From: DASRSS01 sp035765515
GTDB lineage: Bacteria > Actinomycetota > Actinomycetes > Mycobacteriales > Jatrophihabitantaceae
Assembly (NCBI GenBank): GCA_035765515.1
Contig: DASTXN010000013.1
Coordinates: 1 to 64,000 of the forward strand
Length of the DNA: 64,000 bases
Direction: 5' to 3'
A program made the position numbers and the translations under genes. Of this stretch, positions 17,057 to 24,835 are shown piece after piece; the stretch's first letter is position 1, and every line of letters starts with the position of its first letter. A model generated the notes under the pieces. That model worked only from the letters and a program-made list of their open reading frames with translations, made no database searches and was not told the DNA's origin.

Positions 17057-17488
17057 TCAGTGTGACGAGGCTGGCTGGACAAGCTCGACGAGCACGCCGC
17101 CGGCGTCCTTGGGGTGGATGAAGTTGACCCGGCTGTCGGACGTCCCGCGGCGCGGCTGCTCGTACAGCAGCCGCAGCCCCTTGGCCCGCAGTTCGGCGCT
17201 GACCGCCTCGATGTCCTCGACGGTGTACGCGACCTGCTGCACGCCCGGCCCGTTGCGGTCGATGAACTTGGCGATGGTGGACTCGGGCGAGAGCGGCGCG
17301 AGCAGCTGGATGCGGGTCGCCCCGTCACCGACGGCCAGCATCGCCTCGCGGACACCCTGTTCGGCGTTGACCTCTTCGTGCACGCTCTGTACCCCGAAGG
17401 TTTCGGCGTAGAACGCGATTGCCTCATCGAGGTCCGGCACCGCGATCCCGACGTGGTCGATCTTCGTGAAAAGGCTGGTTGCAGGCAT
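17057..17488 (-). CDS. mce: Methylmalonyl-CoA epimerase
   Basis: It interconverts (2R)- and (2S)-methylmalonyl-CoA, and related epimerases act on ethylmalonyl-CoA. The 143-residue VOC-fold product has metal-ligand candidates His12 (IDHVGIAV), Gln61 and Glu135 (VLVELVQP). The site that is His in the Propionibacterium enzyme reads Gln-Gln at 84-85 (GPGVQQVAY), which I believe is common in actinobacteria. The C-terminal NFIHPKDAGGVLVEL signature is typical. I chose the ATG at 17488; the longer frame has no homology. Confidence 0.93.
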   Translation of the reverse strand: MPATSLFTKIDHVGIAVPDLDEAIAFYAETFGVQSVHEEVNAEQGVREAMLAVGDGATRIQLLAPLSPESTIAKFIDRNGPGVQQVAYTVEDIEAVSAELRAKGLRLLYEQPRRGTSDSRVNFIHPKDAGGVLVELVQPASSH

Positions 17489-17627
17489 TCGTCCATCGTG
17501 GCAAGCCGGCGCGGTCCGGGCGAGTCCGGCGTGCGCACGCTCACACCCGCTTTGCACGTGGAGCGTGGTTACAGTTGGCTGTTCCCCGGTGAGAATTGCC
17601 CGGAGTCGCTAACCAGGAGGAAGTTCC

Positions 17628-18818
17628 ATGGCTGGTTCGGTCATCGTCAACGGCGCTCGGACGCCCATGGGCCGGCTGCTCGGCTCGCTGAAGGACTTCT
17701 CCGGAGCCGACCTCGGCGGCGTCGCCATCAAGGCGGCACTGGAGCGCTCAGGCGTTTCGGCCGAGCAGGTCCAGTACGTGATCATGGGCCAGGTGCTGCA
17801 GGCCGGTGCCGGCCAGATCCCCGCACGCCAGGCCGCGCACAAGGCCGGCATTGCGCTGAACGTCCCTGCGCTGACGATCAACAAGGTCTGTCTGTCCGGC
17901 CTGGACGCGATCGCGCTGGCCGACCAGCTGATCCGCGCCGGCGAGTTCGACATCATCGTGGCCGGCGGTCAGGAGTCCATGACCAACGCGCCGCACCTGC
18001 TGCCCAAGTCGCGCAGCGGTTTCAAGTACGGTGCGATCGAGATGCTCGACGCGATGGCCTTCGACGGCCTCACCGACATCTTCGAGAACATCCCGATGGG
18101 TGAGTCGACCGACAACGTCAACAAGAAGCTGTCGCTGACGCGCGAGGAGCAGGACGAGTTCTCCGCCCGCTCGCACCAGCGCGCCGCGCTCGCGCAGAAG
18201 AACGGCATCTTCGACGAGGAGATCTGCCCCGTCCTGATCCCGCAGCGCAAGGGCGACCCGATCGAGTTCCGCGAGGACGAGGGCATCCGCGGCGACACCA
18301 CCGTCGAGTCGTTGTCCAAGCTGCGTCCGGCCTTCACCAAGGACGGCACGATCACCGCGGGTTCGTCGTCGCAGATCTCCGACGGTGCATGCGCCGTCGT
18401 GGTGATGAGCAAGGCCAAGGCCGAGGAGCTGGGCCTGACCTGGCTGGCCGAGATCGGCGCGCACGGCAACGTCGCCGGCCCGGACAACTCCCTGCAGTCG
18501 CAGCCGTCCAACGCGATCAAGCACGCGCTGGGCAAGGAGGGCCTGCAGGTTTCCGACCTCGACCTGGTCGAGATCAACGAGGCGTTCGCGGCGGTGGGCG
18601 TGCAGTCGATGAAGGATCTCGGCGTGAACGACGACATCGTGAACGTCAACGGCGGCGCGATCGCGCTCGGCCACCCGATCGGGATGTCCGGCGCGCGGCT
18701 GGCGCTGACCCTCGCGTACGAGCTGCGCCGCCGCGGTGGCGGCACCGGCGCGGCTGCGCTGTGCGGCGGCGGCGGCCAGGGCGACGCCTTGATCCTGCAC
18801 GTGCCCGCCGCATCCTGA
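17628..18818 (+). CDS. Acetyl-CoA acetyltransferase (thiolase)
   Basis: It condenses two acetyl-CoA to acetoacetyl-CoA or runs in reverse. The 396-residue product has the nucleophile Cys88 in INKVCLSG, the His of NGGAIALGHPIGMSGAR and the second Cys in ALCGGGGQGDA. A strong RBS (AGGAGG) precedes the ATG. It is divergent from mce and followed after 4 bases by meaB. Synthesis rather than beta-oxidation is suggested by neighbouring ccr and meaA. Confidence 0.95.
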   Translation: MAGSVIVNGARTPMGRLLGSLKDFSGADLGGVAIKAALERSGVSAEQVQYVIMGQVLQAGAGQIPARQAAHKAGIALNVPALTINKVCLSGLDAIALADQLIRAGEFDIIVAGGQESMTNAPHLLPKSRSGFKYGAIEMLDAMAFDGLTDIFENIPMGESTDNVNKKLSLTREEQDEFSARSHQRAALAQKNGIFDEEICPVLIPQRKGDPIEFREDEGIRGDTTVESLSKLRPAFTKDGTITAGSSSQISDGACAVVVMSKAKAEELGLTWLAEIGAHGNVAGPDNSLQSQPSNAIKHALGKEGLQVSDLDLVEINEAFAAVGVQSMKDLGVNDDIVNVNGGAIALGHPIGMSGARLALTLAYELRRRGGGTGAAALCGGGGQGDALILHVPAAS

Positions 18819-18822
18819 TCCG

Positions 18823-19872
18823 GTGGCAGTTTCTCGGCGCGCGGTAGATGTCGCCGAGCTGGTCGAGCAGGCACGGGCCGGGGGACCGGCCAGCGCCCGC
18901 GCCGTCGCGCGGCTGATCTCGCTGGTGGAGCGTGGGGGTACCCCCGCCAGTCCCGCTGGGGGTGCCCCCTCTGGGGGAGTAGCCGGCGGGGGATCGGCGC
19001 CGGTGCTGCGCGAAGTCGCAGCCGCCCTCGCTCCGCACGGCGGGCACGCGCAGGTAGTCGGCCTCACCGGCTCGCCCGGCGTCGGCAAGTCGACCACGAC
19101 GTCCGCGCTCGTGAGCGCGCTGCGCGCGGACGGCAAGCGGGTCGGTGTGCTCGCGGTCGACCCGTCGTCCCCGTTCTCCGGCGGTGCGCTGCTCGGGGAC
19201 CGGGTGCGCATGCAGGACCACGCCACCGACGACGGCGTGTTCATCCGCTCCATGGCCTCGCGCGGCCAACTCGGGGGCTTGTCCGCAGCGGTCCCGCAGG
19301 CGTTGCGCGTGCTGGACGCGGCCGGCTGCGACGTCGTGCTCGTCGAGACCGTGGGTGTCGGGCAGGCCGAGGTGGAGATCGCCTCGATGGCCGACACGAC
19401 CGTGCTCGTCCTCGCGCCCGGTCTGGGTGACGGCATCCAGGCCGCCAAGGCCGGCATCATCGAGATCGCCGACGTGTTCGTCGTCAACAAGGCCGACCGG
19501 GACGGCGCCGATCAGGTCGCCCGCGATCTGCGCTACATGCAGTCGCTGGGCGGCCGGCATTCGGAGGCCGGCGCGTGGCGTCCGCCGATCGTCAAGACCT
19601 CGGCGGCAAAGGGGAACACGGCCGACAGCGGGATCGACAAGCTGGCCGCGGCGATCGACAAGCACCGCGACTGGATGACGCGCCACGAGGTGCTTGCACA
19701 GCGGCGCCGCGAGCGCGCTGCTACCGAGATCGAGGCGATCGCACTCGGGCTGGTGCGGCGCCGGCTGGAGTCGGTGCACGGCTCGGCAGCACTGGGCTCG
19801 CTGGCCGATCGCGTGGTCGCCGGCAAGACGGATCCGTACACGGCCGCGGACGAGCTCGTCGATTCGCTCTAG
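18823..19872 (+). CDS. meaB: Methylmalonyl-CoA mutase-associated GTPase MeaB
   Basis: MeaB is a G-protein chaperone that gates adenosylcobalamin loading and protects acyl-CoA mutases. The 349-residue product has the P-loop GLTGSPGVGKST (residues 80-91), the switch segment DPSSPFSGGALLGDR, ETVGVGQAEV and the base motif NKAD. Residues 38-57 are a Gly/Pro/Ala-rich insertion encoded by the palindromic sequence at 18934-18993, just before the conserved core. The start is the GTG at 18823. The stop TAG shares the palindrome CTAG with the stop of the convergent hydrolase gene. Confidence 0.95.
   Translation: MAVSRRAVDVAELVEQARAGGPASARAVARLISLVERGGTPASPAGGAPSGGVAGGGSAPVLREVAAALAPHGGHAQVVGLTGSPGVGKSTTTSALVSALRADGKRVGVLAVDPSSPFSGGALLGDRVRMQDHATDDGVFIRSMASRGQLGGLSAAVPQALRVLDAAGCDVVLVETVGVGQAEVEIASMADTTVLVLAPGLGDGIQAAKAGIIEIADVFVVNKADRDGADQVARDLRYMQSLGGRHSEAGAWRPPIVKTSAAKGNTADSGIDKLAAAIDKHRDWMTRHEVLAQRRRERAATEIEAIALGLVRRRLESVHGSAALGSLADRVVAGKTDPYTAADELVDSL
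18934..18993 (+). repeat. GC-rich palindromic insert inside meaB (coding)
   Basis: This 60-bp in-frame stretch opens with GGGGGTACCCCCGCCAGT and ends with GTAGCCGGCGGGGGA. Both blocks recur exactly, on the other strand and in the same reading frame, inside glgB at 43903-43941. It encodes GGTPASPAGGAPSGGVAGGG (residues 38-57). Inner segments such as GGGGGTACCCCC and GGGGGTGCCCCC are self-complementary. Confidence 0.85.
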
Positions 19873-21056
19873 ATCCCGGCGAGGAAGTCCCGGATCAGCT
19901 GCCCGGTCCGCTCCGGATGCTCGAACTGGGGCACGTGACCGCAGTCGGGCAGCACGACCGAGCCTGCGTCCGGAAGCGCCTCGGCGACGAACCGTCCGAA
20001 GCCCACTGGCACGAGCACGTCGCGATCGCCCCAGAGAAACAGTGCCGGCGGCTGCAGGCCCGGCAGCCGGCTCCAGAATCCGCGTTCGCCGAACGGCGCG
20101 TCCAGGTAGATGTGCCGCAACGCCGAGAAGACCGCCAGGCGGTTGGCGCGCACGGACATCATGCGCAGGAACTCGTCGACGGCCGCGTCATACCAGGGCT
20201 GCGGCAGCCGGCTCGGATCCGCGAACAGCGCGCGCAGGCCGCGTACTGCCGCTCGCCGCGGGATGCGCACCGGCAGCACCGCGAGCTCGTCACGCACCAG
20301 CCGCACGACCGGGACGAGCTGGCGCAGCCGGCGGAACGCGACCGCCGGGCACAGCAGTACGAGGCCACGCACGCGGTCCGGTGAATCGAGGGCGGCCTGC
20401 AGTGCGGTGCGCCCGCCGAGGCTGTTGCCCACGAGCACGGCAGGCTCCGCACACGTCTCCCGCAGGAACGCCGTCAGCCAGCGGCCGAGGACCTCCGCAC
20501 GGTAGGCGCCGCGCCGGGTCGCCGTGCCGCCGTGGCCGGGCAGGTCCGGGGCGAGCACGTGGAAGTCTCGCGACAGGGCCGGGATCAGCGGGAGCATCGA
20601 GGCGTTGGTGGCGCTGAGGCCGTGTACCAGGACGATCGGCGGGGCGTCCGCGGGACCGGACTCGAGGTAGAACGTCTCCACGCCGCCGGCGACCACGGAG
20701 CGGGTGTAGGTGCGCGAAACGTCCGCGGGGTCGCCCGGAAAGAGCCCGTCCAGCTGCAGCGCGAGCGAGAGGTTGCCGCGCACGGTCAGTTCGCCGTCCA
20801 GGAACGCGGAGATGCCGCTGCGGCGCCCGGACACCACGTCATCGAGCACGGGCAGTGCCGCGCGGATCGTCGTCGTGGGCGCGCTCGGGCGGCCGCGGCG
20901 TGCGGCGGCCCGGCCGTGGTCGACCGTCACCGTCCACTGCGCCCGGCGTCCGGCGTCGAACAGCAGGGTCGCGTCGGCGTCCGCGAGCAGCGGGGAGTAG
21001 ACCCCGCGCAACCGCTGGTGCAGCAGCGGCAGCAGGTCACCGTGGACGTCGGGCAT
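19869..21056 (-). CDS. Alpha/beta hydrolase with N-terminal SCP2-like domain
   Basis: The 395-residue product has two parts. Residues 1-115 resemble an SCP2 sterol-carrier domain (GISAFLDGELTVRGNLSLALQLDGLF), a lipid-binding fold. Residues 125-395 are an alpha/beta hydrolase with the oxyanion-hole HG (LVHGLSATN), nucleophile Ser212 (GNSLGG), Asp in LWGDRD and His in DCGHVPQFEHPE. A lipid or acyl ester substrate is plausible but unproven. It converges on meaB with a 4-base overlap. Confidence 0.85.
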   Translation of the reverse strand: MPDVHGDLLPLLHQRLRGVYSPLLADADATLLFDAGRRAQWTVTVDHGRAAARRGRPSAPTTTIRAALPVLDDVVSGRRSGISAFLDGELTVRGNLSLALQLDGLFPGDPADVSRTYTRSVVAGGVETFYLESGPADAPPIVLVHGLSATNASMLPLIPALSRDFHVLAPDLPGHGGTATRRGAYRAEVLGRWLTAFLRETCAEPAVLVGNSLGGRTALQAALDSPDRVRGLVLLCPAVAFRRLRQLVPVVRLVRDELAVLPVRIPRRAAVRGLRALFADPSRLPQPWYDAAVDEFLRMMSVRANRLAVFSALRHIYLDAPFGERGFWSRLPGLQPPALFLWGDRDVLVPVGFGRFVAEALPDAGSVVLPDCGHVPQFEHPERTGQLIRDFLAGI

Positions 21057-21104
21057 AGCCGCGATCTTGCCCGAGACGGTCCCGGCAATTCGTCATTAGG
21101 GTGT

Positions 21105-21131
21105 TGTCGATCCGCGCCCGGTCCGTTCGTC
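21105..21131 (+). promoter_or_regulatory. Candidate ECF42 autoregulatory promoter
   Basis: TGTCGA at 21105-21110 and CGTC at 21128-21131 are separated by 17 bases. They match, from memory, the -35 TGTCGA and -10 CG(A/T)C elements reported for ECF42 sigma factors of Streptomyces. The start codon of the DGPF gene is 50 bases downstream. An 8-bp inverted repeat (CGGTCCGT 21119-21126, ACGGACCG 21142-21149) straddles the -10 region. Confidence 0.55.
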
Positions 21132-21180
21132 GTAGTGGTGGACGGACCGATCGGCGGGCCGCCCAAGAGAGGAGTCCGTG

Positions 21181-21534
21181 ATGTCCAAGTACCTGATCCT
21201 GCTGTACGACAACGAGTCCGAGTGGGTCGGCGTCCAGAATGAGAACACCGAGCGGTTGATGGCCGGCCACCGCGCGTTCGGCGAGAAGTACGCCGACGCG
21301 ATCCTCGGCGGCCACGCCCTGCAGCCGGTCGCCACGGCGACGACCGTGCGACCGGACGGCGCGGGCGGCTTCGACGTGACGGACGGGCCGTTCGTCGAGA
21401 CCAAGGAAGCGCTCGGCGGCTTCTACCTCGTCGAGGCCCCCGATCTGGACGCCGCGATCGAGATGGCCAAGCAGGTGCCGGTCGCCGCGAAGTCCGGCGG
21501 CAACGAGGTCCGTCCGATCATGGTGTTCGAGTAA
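21181..21534 (+). CDS. DGPF-domain (YCII-related) protein, partner of ECF42
   Basis: The 117-residue ferredoxin-like-fold protein contains the hallmark DGPF (VTDGPFVETKEALGGFYLVE, near residues 65-83). Proteins of this family are encoded next to ECF42 sigma factors and are usually their main regulon; the biochemical role is unknown. I chose the ATG at 21181 after AGAGGAG; a GTG directly upstream is in frame. Four bases separate it from the sigma factor gene. Confidence 0.88.
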   Translation: MSKYLILLYDNESEWVGVQNENTERLMAGHRAFGEKYADAILGGHALQPVATATTVRPDGAGGFDVTDGPFVETKEALGGFYLVEAPDLDAAIEMAKQVPVAAKSGGNEVRPIMVFE

Positions 21535-21538
21535 GCGG

Positions 21539-22774
21539 ATGGGCGCAGACGCCGCGGCCGTCAGCGCCGCGGTTGCCGAGGCGCACCGTCGCGAGTGGGC
21601 GTTCGCGCTCGCCGCGACGGTGCGCGTCACCCGCGACCTCGACCTGGCCGAGGAGTGCGTGCAGGACGCGTACGCGCGGGCGTTGACGTCGTGGCGCGAG
21701 GGCATTCCCGACCGGCCGGGTGCGTGGCTGACGACGACCGCACGTCGCCGGGCATTGGACCAGATGCGGCGCGACGTGCTGTTCCGCCGGGCGATGCCCG
21801 AACTCGTCGTGGACGATGTCGAGGCCGCTCCGGACCCGGTCGACCAGTTCCCCGATGACCGGCTGCGGCTGATCTGCACCTGCTGCCACCCTGCGCTGAG
21901 CCGGGACACGCAGGTCGCGCTCACGCTGCGGCTGGTGTGCGGCCTGTCGACGGCGGACGTCGCCCGTGCGTTCCTCGTCAGCGAAGCCACCATGGCCGCG
22001 CGGATCACCCGGGCGAAGAAGAAGATCGCGACGGCGCGCATCCCGTATCGGGTGCCGTCCGCGGACGATCTCGCGGCTCGGGTGGAGTCGGTGCTGGCGG
22101 TCGTGTACCTGATCTTCAGCACCGGGCACACGGCACCGCGCGGGGCCGAGCTCGTCCGCGCCGAGCTGGTCGAGCGCGCGCTAGACCTGGGCCGGATGCT
22201 TCGCGCCCTGTTGCCCGCGAACGCCGATGTTGCCGGTCTGCTCGCGTTGCTGCTGCTGACCGACGCGCGGCGGGAGACCCGCCTCGACGCGTCGGGTGCG
22301 CTGGCGCTGCTGCGCGATCAGGACCGAACGTCCTGGGACCGGACGGCGATCGGCGATGGGATCGCGCTCGTCCGCGAGGCGCTGCGCGCACGTCCGGCCG
22401 GCCGGTATGCGCTACAGGCAGCGATCGCGGCCGTGCACGCAGCCGCGCCCAGCTGGGACGAGACAGATTGGCACGAGATCGTCGGCCTGTACGACGTGTT
22501 GCTGCAACGCTGGCCGTCGCCCGTGGTCGCGCTGAACCGGGCGGTCGCCGTCGGCTTCGCGCACGGACCGGAGCAGGGGCTGGCCGCGCTCGACGCGCTG
22601 TCCGCCGAACCGCACCTGGCCGGCTACGGCTACCTCGCGGCGGCGCGCGCGGACTTCCTGCGCCGCCTCGACCGGCCCGCTGATGCCCGGCTGGCATACA
22701 GCGAGGCGCTGCTGCTGACCGAGAACGAGGTCGAGCGACGGTTCCTGCAGCAGCGGCTGGCCGAACTGGATTGA
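21539..22774 (+). CDS. ECF RNA polymerase sigma factor, ECF42-like
   Basis: The 411-residue product has sigma region 2 (about residues 10-80) and region 4 (about residues 105-165, LICTCCHPALSRDTQVALTLR, then the helix-turn-helix VCGLSTADVARAFLVSEATM). A long C-terminal helical, TPR-like extension of about 230 residues follows. That extension and the adjacent DGPF gene define group ECF42. These factors lack a dedicated anti-sigma factor, and none is seen here. Confidence 0.92.
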   Translation: MGADAAAVSAAVAEAHRREWAFALAATVRVTRDLDLAEECVQDAYARALTSWREGIPDRPGAWLTTTARRRALDQMRRDVLFRRAMPELVVDDVEAAPDPVDQFPDDRLRLICTCCHPALSRDTQVALTLRLVCGLSTADVARAFLVSEATMAARITRAKKKIATARIPYRVPSADDLAARVESVLAVVYLIFSTGHTAPRGAELVRAELVERALDLGRMLRALLPANADVAGLLALLLLTDARRETRLDASGALALLRDQDRTSWDRTAIGDGIALVREALRARPAGRYALQAAIAAVHAAAPSWDETDWHEIVGLYDVLLQRWPSPVVALNRAVAVGFAHGPEQGLAALDALSAEPHLAGYGYLAAARADFLRRLDRPADARLAYSEALLLTENEVERRFLQQRLAELD

Positions 22775-22793
22775 CCTGCTCGGGCGCCCGCCG

Positions 22794-23966
22794 TCAGCGG
22801 AACGCGTCGAGGCCGGTGAGCTGCGAACCGAGCACCAGGGTGTGCACCTCGTGCGTGCCCTCGTACGTGTAGACCGTCTCCAGGTTCACCGCGTGGCGCA
22901 GCACCGGGTACTCGGTGGTGATGCCGCTGCCGCCGAGGATCGAGCGGGCCTCGCGGCAGATCTCCAGCGCGCCGCGCACGTTGGCGAACTTGCCGAAGCT
23001 GATCTGGTGCGGCTTGATCTTGCCGGCGTCCTTGAGCTCGCCCAGCCGCCGCGCGGTGAGCTGCAGCTGTTGCAGCTGGACGGCCATCTCGGCGAGCTTG
23101 CGCTGGGTGAGCTGGAAGCCGGCGATGGGCTTGCCGAATTGGGTCCGGCTGCCGGCGTAGTCCAGGGTGGCTGCGAGCGCGTCGCGCGCCGAACCGGTGA
23201 CCCCCCAGATGATGCCGAAGCGCGCCTCGGTCAGGCAGGACAGCGGCCCGCGCAGGCCGCGCGCCTCGGGGAGCATCGAGGAGGCGGGCACGCGGACGTC
23301 GTCGAGGATCAACTCGCTGGTGACCGACGCTCGCAGCGAGATCTTGTGGTGGACGTCCTGGGTCGAGAACCCGGGCATGCCCTTCTCGACGAGGAAGCCG
23401 CGGACGCCTTCGTCGGTGCGTGCCCACACGACGGCGACGTCCGAGATGGAGCCGTTCGTGATCCACATCTTGTTGCCGTTGATAACCCAATCGTCGCCGT
23501 CCCGACGGGCGTTCGTGCGCATCGATCCCGGGTCGGAACCCGAGTCGGGCTCGGTCAGGCCGAAGCAACCGATCAGATTGCCCTTGGCCATCTCGGGCAG
23601 CCAGCGCTGCTTCTGCTCCTCGCTGCCGAAGGCGTAGATCGCGTACATCGCCAGCGAGCCCTGCACGCTGACCAGCGAGCGCAGCCCGGAGTCGACCGCC
23701 TCGATCTCGGCGCCGACCAGGCCGTACTGCGAGGGCCGGGCACCCTGGCAGCCGTAGCCGTGCAGATGCATGCCGAGGACTCCGAGTGCGCCGAACTCCT
23801 GAGCGAGCTCGCGAGCGGGCAGGGTGCCGTCCTCGAACCACTGTCGGATGTTCGGGCGCAGGCGGTCGTCGGCGAACTTGCGGACGGTGTCGCGCAGCAG
23901 GCGGTCCTCGTCGGACAGGTCGTCGTCGAGGTCCAACAGGTCCAGGCGGTCAAGCGCATCGCTCAT
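22794..23966 (-). CDS. gcdH: Glutaryl-CoA dehydrogenase-like acyl-CoA dehydrogenase
   Basis: It oxidises and decarboxylates glutaryl-CoA to crotonyl-CoA using FAD, in lysine and aromatic catabolism. The 390-residue product tracks human GCDH closely. The Arg of SGLRSLVSVQGSL corresponds to its substrate Arg. Other family segments are CFGLTEPDSGSDPGSM, GGSGITTEYPVLRHAVNLE and the catalytic Glu in YEGTHEVH. The product crotonyl-CoA is the substrate of Ccr. It is divergent from a MarR gene with 53 bases between. Confidence 0.88.
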   Translation of the reverse strand: MSDALDRLDLLDLDDDLSDEDRLLRDTVRKFADDRLRPNIRQWFEDGTLPARELAQEFGALGVLGMHLHGYGCQGARPSQYGLVGAEIEAVDSGLRSLVSVQGSLAMYAIYAFGSEEQKQRWLPEMAKGNLIGCFGLTEPDSGSDPGSMRTNARRDGDDWVINGNKMWITNGSISDVAVVWARTDEGVRGFLVEKGMPGFSTQDVHHKISLRASVTSELILDDVRVPASSMLPEARGLRGPLSCLTEARFGIIWGVTGSARDALAATLDYAGSRTQFGKPIAGFQLTQRKLAEMAVQLQQLQLTARRLGELKDAGKIKPHQISFGKFANVRGALEICREARSILGGSGITTEYPVLRHAVNLETVYTYEGTHEVHTLVLGSQLTGLDAFR

Positions 23967-24019
23967 GCGCGCGACATTACGCGCGGCGCGGACGCTGTGT
24001 AGCCGATACCCTTCGGTGC

Positions 24020-24544
24020 GTGACGCGAGTACCGCCGCTGCAGTTCGACCCGATCGCGCGCGCGGCGCAACTGTGGGAGGCGCACTGGCCCGGCGAGCCG
24101 CCGGAGGTCTACGCCTCGATGCGGGCGGTCACGTCGATCATGCGCGCGCACCAGATCCTGCTCGCGCGGCTGGACGCCATGCTGCGTCCGTACGGGATCA
24201 CGTTCTCGCGTTACGAGGCGCTGGTGCTGCTGACGCACTCGCAGCGCGGCGCGCTCTCGCTGTCGAAGATCGGTGAGCGGTTGCAGGTGCACGCGACATC
24301 CGTGACGAACGTGATTGACCGGCTGGAGGCGGCCGGACTGGTGCGCCGCGAGCCGAACCCGCAGGACGGCCGGGGCGTGCTCGCGGTGATCACCGACGAG
24401 GGGCGTTCGGTCGCCGCGAAGGCCACTGCGGAGCTGAACGCCGCCCGGTTCGCGCTGGGCGCGCTGGACGAGCCGCAACTGGGCGTGCTGTTCGACGTGC
24501 TGCGCTCGCTGCGGATCGACGCCGAGGACTTCGCGTCCGACTGA
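24020..24544 (+). CDS. MarR-family transcriptional regulator
   Basis: The 174-residue product has a winged-helix domain: SLSKIGERLQVHATSVTNVIDRLEAAGLV is the helix-turn-helix and REPNPQDGRGVLAVITDEG the wing. It is divergently placed to gcdH, so it may control that gene; the 53-base gap shows no clear palindrome. The start is the GTG at 24020; the open frame extends upstream only opposite gcdH. Confidence 0.88.
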   Translation: MTRVPPLQFDPIARAAQLWEAHWPGEPPEVYASMRAVTSIMRAHQILLARLDAMLRPYGITFSRYEALVLLTHSQRGALSLSKIGERLQVHATSVTNVIDRLEAAGLVRREPNPQDGRGVLAVITDEGRSVAAKATAELNAARFALGALDEPQLGVLFDVLRSLRIDAEDFASD

Positions 24545-24835
24545 GTGTGTGGCGACGCTGCGCCGGCGACACGCCGTTGTAGCTGGAGCCCCAGCGCCAC
24601 GCACTCACCGCGACACGCTAGTCGGCGACGCCTCGGTGTACGGCACCCTGCGCCGGCCCGGGCGCTGTCGGTGCGGCGCCCGCCGCGACGCCCGCCGCGA
24701 CGCCCGAGGCGCCGGCCTCGGCAACGCCGCCGTCCGCCTCGCCCGACGCGGCAACGCCCACCTCCGCGCCCCCGGACACGTCCGCGTCCAAGGCAGCGCC
24801 CGACCGGCACCACCACACCTCGGGTACGCGCTGAC
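24545..24835. other. GC-rich low-complexity stretch with a weak minus-strand ORF
   Basis: No convincing gene. A minus-strand frame at 24618-24818 (GTG start, 66 codons) encodes a low-complexity peptide rich in Ala, Gly and Val. Codon bias alone cannot separate it from background. It lies directly downstream of the sortase gene and may be remnant or untranslated sequence. Confidence 0.3.

Noticed and set aside
19866..19875. Functional meaning for the shared CTAG stop of meaB and the hydrolase gene
   Set aside because: Tail-to-tail genes sharing a palindromic stop are common by chance in compact genomes.
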